Shown here piece by piece: positions 34,703 to 44,071 of a stretch of DNA of 64,000 nt (positions are counted from its first letter, which is position 1; each line of letters begins with the position of its first letter). The notes beneath the pieces were generated by a model. That model was not told the origin of the DNA. It did no database searches and saw nothing but the letters and a program-made list of their open reading frames with translations. Location: NCBI GenBank assembly GCA_023375675.1, contig JALQBC010000001.1, positions 1,550,001 to 1,614,000 on the forward strand. Direction: 5' to 3'. This DNA is from Cytospora piceicola (Eukaryota; Ascomycota; Sordariomycetes; Diaporthales; Cytosporaceae). Made by a program: the position numbers and the translations under genes.

Positions 34703-35809
34703 TCACTGCGGCTGAACGAGAAGGCCCTTCTGGCCAGCCTCCACCAGTGCCGCGTACCATCTATTCGCCATGAGCGCATACCCAGCGTCAGTAGGATGCG
34801 TCTCATCGGCCATCATGTTCTTGTCCGGCCCTCCCGCCTCGGCCGTCATCTCAGCGAGGACCACGCTCTTCCCCTGTGACTGCAGGTCCAGCGCCACGGC
34901 CCGGAACTGCTCGTTCGCGTCGTCAATCCGGGCCTGCGTCGTGTCGAAGAGGTTGTCGATGAGCGTGGACACGACCACCGTCGTGTTGGGGCTCCACTCC
35001 AGCAGGCCCTCCACCAGCACCCGCATGCGCGACCCGATGTTGCCGGCCGGGTCGCTCGTGAGGTCCGGCTCCACGGGCGACGCCTGCGTCGTCGAGTTGA
35101 TGTCGAAGTCCTGCACGCAGTCGTTGGTGCCGACGTTGACGAGGATCACGTTGGGCAGGTACCGGGCGACCGCGTCCCGCGCCTTGGGCAGCAGCATGTC
35201 GATCCTGTCGCCCGGCCACCCCTCCACTGCGTTCTCGGACATGTTGCCGCTGTTCCGGGTGCCGACGTAGGTCACGTTCGAGTTGCCGCCCTGGTTCAGG
35301 AGGCCCAGGAGGTCGTTGCGGTAGCCGTTGCCGTCGGTCGAGCGCAAGCCGAAGGTTATGGAGGCGCCCAGCGCCATCATGCGGAGGGCGGTCGTGCTGC
35401 CGTCGGCGGGTAGTTGCTCGGTATTGCCGTGGCTGGTCTGGTTGTTGTCGTTGTTGCTCTGGGAGTCGCCCTGGTGTGTTTCAAGGGCGAGAGGGACAGC
35501 AAGGGCTGGTGCTGAAGCGTCAGTTAGGACAATATTCTTGAAAGATCATTGAAGAAAGGGAGTTTACTCACATGGAATGAGGGCCACAATGGCTAGTGTG
35601 AAGGCCGCGAATATGATGAGTCTCGCCTTGCGGGACCATGTCCTCGGGCTTAGTCGGGAGAAGCGTGAGGCTCCTGCTTCTGGTAGGAGCTTCTGGTCGC
35701 TGTTTACTGAGCTCCGTTGTGAGGATGAGGATGAGCCTGGTGTGGTGTTGTTGGAGAAGTTGTTTAACGATTGGCCTTTGGAGGGCTGCATTGCGCCGTG
35801 GGGACCCAT
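34703..35809 (-). CDS. SGNH/GDSL-family hydrolase with N-terminal membrane anchor
   Basis: Two exons, 35809-35572 and 35511-34703, joined in phase 1 across a 60-bp GTGAGT...TCAG intron; 348 residues. The first 60 residues are polar and Ser/Asn-rich. A single hydrophobic segment (LIIFAAFTLAIVALI) at about residues 63-78 suggests a type II anchor rather than a cleavable signal. The hydrolase domain carries block I MALGASITFG with the nucleophile Ser130, block III VNVGTNDC, and block V DETHPTDAGY with Asp315 and His318. The typical Gly of block II is in NAVEGWPGDRID. Members are esterases acting on acyl or acetyl esters, often polysaccharide acetyl groups; the substrate here is unknown. Several N-glycosylation sequons (NVT, NST, NTT) support an extracytosolic catalytic domain. 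Confidence 0.88.
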
Positions 35810-38800
35810 ATTCGCTTGTGTTTATCAATCACCGCGGGTGAAGTCGAAGGAGGTAGTAGCAGTTCTTGCAGCGTTTGAGGTACTAAGCAAGATGGTATAC
35901 ACAGTGGACTTGGGGAGGGTAACACAACACATATAAAGTCATTGTGAGGCCATGGCGAAGCTGGAGGGAGACCAGCTATGGTCCACCTGGGAATAACAAA
36001 GTAAGAATAGTAAGCCAATGGAAGAGAGGAAAATAAGGCTGCCTTGCTGGCGGGTTCATGGCAGGACAAATCCTAAGTCGCGGTATTTAGGGGTGCAGGT
36101 GGATATGCTGCCGTAAAAATGGATATGCTGCTTGGGAAAAAAATGCCATGAGGATTCAGTGATTCTGGGGGAAACGGGGGGGAGGAAGAGGATGGGGCTC
36201 TTGGTTTTAGGCTCCCATCGGCCTCACCCCGTTCCCAATCCATCCACGAGTCGCTATTATATTTGTTACGTTACGCTTATGATGGATGTGAAGTCTCTGT
36301 CTTATGGTGGAATGTAACGGTAAGACGGCGCGCTTGCCCTGGGCACCGCTCACTTGAGAACTTGTTGCTGACTGTGGCGTTCAGAACCCATTTCGGCTCG
36401 CAAATTGTCGCCAGAACAGTACAATGCATACCACCTTGGCTACGGTCCTTTGGTTCTGCATTGCATACTAAGTACATGTTGATTCACATCACCCTACATC
36501 CCCCCCCCCCCTCTTGGGTATCACCCTGCATAATCCTGCCCGGGGTCGTGTGCTTGTGGTTGTGACGCGACCATGACTGAGAAGAACAATTTGAGAAAAA
36601 AGAACCCCAGCGTCAGTTGAGATGGCATTTATGGGGAGGATGATGACCTCACCGAGTACCATGGCCACAAGTGAAGACAACACCAGCGAGTCAGTGTGCT
36701 GAAGGATTGCGGTCCCCACAATATTCAGATGGTGTAGACTACTGGCATTTGGTGTATATCTTGTCGCAGGTGCAGACGAGGAGCAGACGGTTATTTCCGA
36801 GGTCTGCACCGCCCCCAAATGATAAGGGTACTGAATACCTGGAGGTGAGGGTGGCCTGTTTCCAAGGTTCCTATCTAAACCCCTCGCAATCTGGCTCGGT
36901 CGGGCTTAACGTCGGTGCTTACTGATTTTTGTCAGCGTGGAAACATGCTTTCGTGAGAGGGTCAGCTATGCGAAGGTAAGCCACTAAGGGCGTTTATGGC
37001 ATGATTCCGAGGAGCAGAAGCACGAAGGTATATTGGGCGAAGAAAAAGACAGGTAGTCGACATGGGCGCTCGGGAACCAAGGCTGCGCCCGTTACACTAG
37101 TCCGCCGAGCCTCGCTGCCTCAACCTTTATTTTAAGGGTATTTTAGTGTTGTCGATGTTTAATTTACACTAACAAGTAGCTGCATGCCTATTGGTGTTGG
37201 TTTAAGCTTTGAGGTTCGACGTCGGTAATGATCCTCAGGTACAAGCCGGGCCTCGGATCGAAAATTCAGCCCCCGAAAGGCTTATCGGAATCTAGAATAC
37301 ATATATACCGGGGACGTTTGTCCGTCGCGTATTATAACCACTTAAGGTTTTACCGAGTAGCGCCATATCCCCAGGTCCCATGCACGCACGATACGAGGGT
37401 CTGGGCCTCTATTGGTGGTTCGTGTTCTCGTATTCCAGGGCAACAGGCCCGCTTTGAGTGTCCTTTAGGGGTCCCGGAACTACACCTCTTCCGGGCTAAC
37501 AAATCGTTGTCTCGTTACTTCCGACAAGGGTCCTCTTATCATGTATGTACTGTTCCTCATAGCTTCTATGGAGAATACACAGCTGTAAAGCCCCACGAAT
37601 GGAACCACAAAGTATTTTCCCATAAAGATGCGAGAAGTGGTACATATTGACAACCTGCCAGTACAGTCGAGAAAAACATTTATCAACCTGGCAGGGGTCT
37701 AGATATAACCTGGAATGGAGAATTTGAAGGTCTGGACAGCCTTAGTATGTTCAAATATGACTGTTGATAACGCTGTGGAACGCTTTCTGCAGTAATGCCT
37801 CCTCGGCGGCATACCGCAGAAGACAATTATAGGTACTGATCTGAGTGAACACGTCCGGATTCCATGCATTCTGGTCAATTTTTTGCGTATTCTTGCGTAT
37901 ATTTCGGAGGTAAAACCTTGTACTGAGTGGCCTCCCTTTGAACCTTGTCGCTTTTTCTTCCACTGTCGGTAGGAGCCTCGCCGCGATCGAGGATTGGGAT
38001 AGAAGTCTTCAAACGATTTATACTTAGGTACTAGAGAATTTTGGTTAATTGTTGGAGAGCTTCTCAACTATACATAGAGAGAGTCAGATAACGTGTTCTT
38101 ATGTGTAGTACAGCAGAGACTCCAGCATGAGTTACCAGAAGATCTACACATGCCTCGGATGTTTTCACTTCGAACTATGATCTCTATGAACCAACCGATC
38201 GGACTCATCAGCCAACTAGGGGACTAGCAGAAACTAGGAGAGGAAATTCAAGATAAAATGAGCTTTGAATGTTATAGATATATACTGGCAGATAGACTGA
38301 TCTTTAGAACATTGAAAGCAAAGTCAACTTAAGATTGGGCGTCGGGAGAGCCACGATCTTATTTCTCCTGGCAGATCGCCTTCCAGCTAACCAAGACATG
38401 TAGTTTTCCCGTGGAACAAAAACCTTAAAAAAGCAAATGAAGTTATCAAACGAAAGAAATGATAAAGCCTACTGTTTTTGGCAGCCCTTCCAGTCATAAA
38501 AACTATCACTTGGGCTTTTATATCTCGCGGGCGAATTCGTTTCTGACGAGATGGTGTATTTCGATGTAAATTACAAGGATAATCCATCGCAGGAAACACA
38601 TTTCTACGATGACATGCCGAGTTTCAAGGTCCGGGTCCGCAGCCAGCACTACTTGCAAATTATTTCGGTACCAACACCAACTTCAACTGGATGCAGGCGT
38701 CATTGGGGCAGGGACGCTTCCCGTGATAATGGTCCTCCTTGTCGTCACGGTTCTTTCAAGATGTCGTCCTTGGAGTTTACGCGGATGCTAGGAGTCAGAA

Positions 38801-39464
38801 TGCGGAACCACAAGTGATGAGAAGACCTATCAAAGATGATCCCCAAGGTTCCAGGTAATAACTTCTCAGTAACAACTTCTCAGGTATGCATATAATTAGG
38901 GAAATTCTATTTAGCCAGCTACGTATTGATGGATTGAAACACATGCCTGCCATCAACCACCTGCGCAGTCCCGCCATGAATAAGTACCAATATCCTTCCG
39001 TTTTCCCCAAATACCTGGGGGAAAAGGACCAACTGCGCAGTCACCGCCAAAACAGCAACACCCTCAGGCATGCTCCCGACCCACACAAGCTTCCAGTCTC
39101 ACGGGAAGATGGATGACGCCGCAGTTGCTCGCGTACTGGACATCAACCTCCCGAAACCCGGTATCGATTCAGATGCCTAGGCATGTAAGGCCCGGAGCGG
39201 AGGTTGCCAGGATTACGAGCAATTCAAATGTTGAGACGGAGCAAGAACACAGTCACGGGAATTTTCAACGGTGCATTGTGTCCCATGTTGTTCACAATGA
39301 CCAAGACCAGTATAAGACAGACATATATTTTTGGGGAGTAGTAGGGACCGAAGACGTGTTGTGACATTGTGAGTGGCTGCAGTGTAGAAAAGAGGACTGG
39401 ATTTGCAACACTACTGTGGTATGTTGTTCGAGTCAGCCGGACCTACCAAAAACGGTATTTGAGA
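35810..39464. other. Gene-poor region, 3.65 kb
   Basis: No convincing gene. It contains a 12-C run at 36500-36511. Frames of up to 140 codons occur (for example 37228-37650), but they have no recognisable domain, no splice partner and odd composition. From about 36.9 kb the sequence becomes gradually more AT-rich. It may be decayed repeat DNA, but it lacks the strong TpA bias of the next segment. Confidence 0.5.
36500..36511. repeat. Poly-C run (12)
   Basis: Twelve consecutive C in the gene-poor gap. Confidence 0.9.
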
Positions 39465-42400
39465 AAGTATTAACTGCTAACCTAATCTGGAATCGTGTTA
39501 GCTAAGTCTTAGACTAGCAGGGTGCTACTAAGACTTATATATAACCGTGTTTACGGCCTATATTTCCGTTACACTTAAACGCGCCTGGTTATAATAATAG
39601 CTATTAAAGCAGGCCTTTTATCGCTATCTCTATCTCGGTAGAAATACCGTATATAGTGTTATCGCCTATAGGTGCGTTCTATATATAAAGTCTATATGTT
39701 AGCCTTAGAATCGTTCCTTTTAATAGAGTGCTAGCTAGGCTACCGCCGCTGTACCTACTTAAGACGGGCGGGCTAAAGGAAATGCTATAATAGCTGTAAG
39801 ACTATTAGCTAGTAAAATAATACGTAGTAGACTTATTAAAGGTATTAGGGATTTTTTATGTATACTACTGTAGTATAATATTAACCCTTTACGGCGTAGT
39901 AAATAAAGCTATCGTAAGCGCCGTTATAACCTTTAGCCGTGCTCTTTTTAGTATTGTAAACGCTACCGTAGCGGTATATAGCGTCTGTTTAGCGTAAACT
40001 ATAGAGCTCGCTTACGAGGACCTGCCGCCTGATATTATATGTAAACTTTTTATAGAAGAAGCAGGTATACTTAGCTATAACTAGTTGTATATTATAAGTG
40101 TCGCCGGCTGTTAGAAGGTTGCTAGCGAAGGGGGTATTACAGGTAAAGGTATTACGGTAGGTATATTTGTAAGGGGGGGTTGTCGTATAAGAGGTTTTAT
40201 AGGTTATCGCGCGGGGCTTATAGAGGGAGATAAGGTTATCGCCTGTTAAATATATTTATTAGTAAATACTATATAAATAGCTTTAAAGTTATACCTGGTT
40301 ATATTTACCTATATAAGCGCGATAAGTACGTTTAACTATACTACTTTAAGTATTATCGCAGACCTCGCCGTCGCTACTACTACCGAGAAAAGGCTCTGTA
40401 TATTTATAGCTTCTTATATAGAACGGCTATTTAGGCTTTTTATAATTTATAGTAAAGACTTACTTTAATCGCTAATAGCTTACGACAGTTCTACTGAACT
40501 ATATTACGTAGCTTATAGCTGTTTTATTTACTTAAACTAGATTTCTTTCGCTTTAGCGTGGTTAGTTTACGACCTACGCGCGAAGGCCTAATAGCGTTTA
40601 AAGGTATTGTTAGTCTATAGCTACTTTAATAGTATAGGAATCGTAGTGTTACTTACTTCTATTCTTTATATACTAGCTTTATTTTATTTTAAACGTAATC
40701 GACGAAAAGGTTATTAAAAGTCTAGTAGTAGATAAGTTAGCCGCTTTACGTAAAAGGCGTGTAAACCTATTTAAACTATACCTTAGTAATCTTCTCGCCT
40801 TTATATAAATACTTCCGCTATATATAGGTATAAAACAGCTACTACTGCTGTTAAAATCGGTAGAGGTATTTAAGCTTATAAACGTTAGCCTTATAAAAGA
40901 AGGTATTGCTATTCTCGTCGTCGCTTTTAGCCCTTTATATCTGCTCTATTTAACGCTATTATAAAGTAGTAGGGATAGTAGTAAAGTAGTTAAAATAGGC
41001 GGCGAGGTTTAGTATCTTTTTAATAGACTTTTTAACCGCTACGCTTTAGGCTTTTTTATACTACTGCGTATATATGTTAAACGCGTGTTAGGCGGTTTTT
41101 AATAAGGTATATTTATTTATCTCCTTTTTTACCTTATCTTTTTTTAAATAGCTGTAAAAGCCTTTTAATAGCGATGTCGTAAATACTTAGAGAAGAATCG
41201 GTATATAAAATCTAATATAAAACTTATATATTAATAAAAAAGGTTATATAGTAAAAGCCTAGGTAAAATACTAAAAGTAAAACTTACCTTACTTACGATA
41301 CCTACTTAGAGTTTTTACTATTTAACAGCTTTTTTTAAAGGTATACCTTCTATGCCTTATACGCTTTAGGTACGACGTTAATAGCCTTTTAGTAAAATAG
41401 CCTGTATTCTTTTTCGTTAACCGTATTATATATTACTTTTTAGTATTATTTATAGGTAACGTTAAGAGCTTTTTTAGGTATACGTTTTTCTATTACCTTT
41501 GTTTAGTGCTTTTAACAGAGTAGCGAGATAACTTATTTACCTTAATTATAGCGTAAGAAATCACGGAAGCCTTGCTGTTTAGTACTAGAATCGTTGTTTA
41601 TTACTTATTTTAGCTCTTAGCCTAATACTAGTTATTTAATAGCAGCTAAATAATCTTCGATTACTTACGTGTATTAGCTTTACGTTAGAAAAAAGGCGCC
41701 CTGCCTTTAATAGCCGTAGTTATTATAAGCTTAAATAGTAAAGAGGTATTAGCTTAAACGGTTAGTTTTATATAAGCTATTAAGTAGTATAAGACGGCCG
41801 TAGCTTTAAAGGGTACCGCTTATAGGAGTATCTAGCTTAGGCGGTATAAACATTAAGCTGTAAAATACCTTTTTCTCTTCCTTTACCGTACGATTATATA
41901 AGTTAATAGCTATATAAGGCAGTTTCTCGTTTTATAACTACGCGAAGATATCGTCGCGTTTAATTATAGTAAGTCTTAGTCTTTTAAATTTACTAAAAAA
42001 GAAACTTACTAATACTGCTACTTAGCGTAACGTTTTACTTATCGCTACTACGTGAAGCTATTGCTAATCGTCGCCTTTTTTACTACCCTTTTTACTCGAA
42101 TCGATTTCTCTTAGTTACGAAAAACGGCTAAGTTAATAGGCTACGCGTCGTAGGCCTTATATAATTTTACTTTACACTATAACTCGACGTCTTTTTTTTA
42201 TATACTGTTTACCTAACTTTTTTCGAAGCTATAGCCGCGTTCGAGATATCTTTTAATAACGTTAGCTAAGCTGCGAAAGTAATAGGCGTTATTATAGTAC
42301 GTTAGGTCGTAGTTATTATTATAGAAACCGTAGTACTTAAATAAAACCTTCTTACTAATTAGCACTCCTTATTTTATAGTAGTTTATATTTACTTACGAA

Positions 42401-43140
42401 GTTTAAGTCGTTTATTAACTTTTACCCGGCTATTTTAAACGTCTTTATTACTACTACGTGCGCGGGGTATACGGTATAGCTATTACCTATCTTATATTTA
42501 ATACCTTTACTTTTCGATTTTATATACTATTAATAATATTTATAGAAGTAATATTTAATAATAAATAGGCTGTTAGCGGTAATAGCCTTAAGCGATTTAC
42601 TATATATGTTATTAGCTCTTTTCTTTAACTAAACGTTAGTAAGGAAGTTTTATAAAAGCAGGTAGTCGGCCGGAGTAACCTTTACGATATCGTTATCTTT
42701 AAGCTCGAAGCCGGCGTGCTATTATTACTATTTAGGTACGGCGTTGGCGTTATAAAGTAAGTATTAGCTAAGTTAGGTAAGATATAGCTCCGTATATTAA
42801 ACAGCTATATTAATAAATAAATAAAACACTATAGATTACGATCGTAATAGTTAGGCGGCGGGGCGATAATAATAAGTAGGTCGTTAACGACTACGTCTAC
42901 TCGGCCGCTTATATATCTATAGTAATAAAGTAAGCTTATCGCGTTAAGAATAACGCGACCTATAGTAGTATAAATTAACGCGACTGTTTATATTCCTCTT
43001 GCGATATTACGGCCTTAACGGCGCCGTTAGGGGGGGGGGTGTTTTAGCCTCGAAGGCCGTAAGCGAGCCGGCGCCCCGCTAATCGAGCGCCGTCATACGC
43101 TAAATTAGGTAGCGCTGCGCTCGGCCCTCGGCCCCCGGTT
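39465..43140. mobile_element. RIP-degraded repeat island (probable dead transposon, family unknown)
   Basis: About 3.7 kb in which no open frame of 60 codons survives on either strand. CpA and TpG are almost absent and TpA is in great excess: the 60 bases at 40561-40620 hold about 10 TpA, no CpA, one TpG and 5 CpG. This is the footprint of RIP (C to T at CpA, on both strands). On the minus strand, conceptual reading between about 42.2 and 42.8 kb still gives protein-like stretches. Their stops are mostly TAG/TAA where Trp or Gln would fit, so an old coding region is likely. I could not assign a transposon family or find terminal repeats or a target-site duplication. Edges are set by the composition change. 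The right 120 bp are GC-rich. Confidence 0.8.
43030..43039. repeat. Poly-G run (10)
   Basis: Ten G near the right edge of the RIP island, just before the GC-rich segment that closes it. Confidence 0.85.
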
Positions 43141-43236
43141 CTTACACCCTTTACCCTTTCTCATATACCACTAAAAACATATTTCCCTTATAGTATGCTA
43201 GAATGGCTGCTAAATATGGAACAACGCCTCACACCA

Positions 43237-43333
43237 TCGGATATGGTGTAATGGTTAACATCGGTGACTCTCATTTGAGCTCTTACGAGCTCTTGAGCGC
43301 TCACCAGCTCGGGGTTCGATTCCCCGTATCCGA
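43237..43333 (+). tRNA. tRNA-Glu (CTC) with 26-nt intron
   Basis: It folds as a full cloverleaf: acceptor stem TCGGATA/TATCCGA with 7 perfect pairs. The D arm is the Glu type (GTGTAATGGTTAACAT). The anticodon stem GGTGA pairs with TCACC, the loop carries anticodon CTC at 43270-43272, and the T arm is CGGGGTTCGATTCCCCG. An intron at 43274-43299 sits one base 3' of the anticodon (between positions 37 and 38), the canonical nuclear tRNA intron site. A mature length of 71 nt results. The intron contains two near-identical copies of GAGCTCTT. The T run expected for Pol III termination appears within about 35 bp downstream. Confidence 0.93.
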
Positions 43334-44071
43334 GGCACAATTCTTCCTTTTTGAATTTTTTTGACTGAGGAAGTCATTTTTTCCACCCCCCCCCCCTTTT
43401 CTTCCACCCCTTTTTTTTTTTTTTTTTTTTGGCCTGCCAGGGCGAAGCGGATTGTCGCTTGCCCACATACTAGCAATAGGGGTTTTAGCAAGGGTTCTTT
43501 ATTCATCACCATATTTTCAGGGTATTTTGCACAGAACACAAATGGACTTGTTTGTCGCGAAACACGCAACAACTTCTGTCTAATCTGGAATTCAACAATG
43601 GCTGGTTCCAAGAACAGGAGACCGGCGTAAAGTCGTATCTTATGACAAGCCTAGAGGCACTCTCCCTCCGACCTCCAGAAGTTCCACCAACAGTTTTAGG
43701 TTCCACACCCTCCAGGTCAAAGGTCCCACGCCCCGTAATTTTGTTTCTCGCGCAATCTTTTTGACGACCGACCATCCAGTCAGCCACTACTGCATGTAAA
43801 CACGTATGGACGAAGTCACACGAAACGCATTGATTATACCTTCCTTGGCCAAGACCGACCTATGTAGCGCGTAATAAGCCTGAAGCCCCAAAAACATTCT
43901 CAACGGGGATCGAGCCTTACATACTCCCACATCCTCTTACTCCGGGGAAAGAAAAACACCGAGAACAAAACACAAAAATGACCTCAAATGTCATGGTGTC
44001 CACAGACATTTTCTCACAAAGACACGTGGGATCTCTGGCCCCTAAATTGAGGGAAGGCCCTAAGAAGAGGG
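43334..44071. other. Intergenic region with homopolymer tracts
   Basis: About 740 bp between the tRNA and the 3' end of the RID-type gene. It contains an 11-C run and a 20-T run (listed next). No gene supported; short frames here translate homopolymers or the tRNA. Confidence 0.5.
43386..43430. repeat. Poly-C and poly-T tracts
   Basis: Eleven C at 43386-43396 and twenty T at 43411-43430, separated by a short C/T-rich spacer. A likely source of assembly or replication slippage error. Confidence 0.9.

Noticed and set aside
15021..36000. Secondary-metabolite or sugar-utilisation gene cluster
   Set aside because: Genes are far apart, on mixed strands, and there is no backbone synthase, P450 or pathway regulator.
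37228..37650. 140-codon ATG frame in the gene-poor gap
   Set aside because: No domain, no splice partner, residue mix not typical of the surrounding genes. Probably chance.
38551..38817. 88-codon ATG frame
   Set aside because: No domain and the C-terminal part looks random; it lies in decayed gap sequence.
39465..43140. Centromere, rDNA spacer or mitochondrial insert as explanation for the AT-rich island
   Set aside because: The CpA/TpG loss with CpG kept and fossil coding trace fits RIP better. It is short, has no satellite array and shows no mitochondrial gene.
43255..43630. Frames of 89-118 codons on both strands around the tRNA
   Set aside because: They read through the tRNA-Glu gene and poly-C/poly-T tracts.
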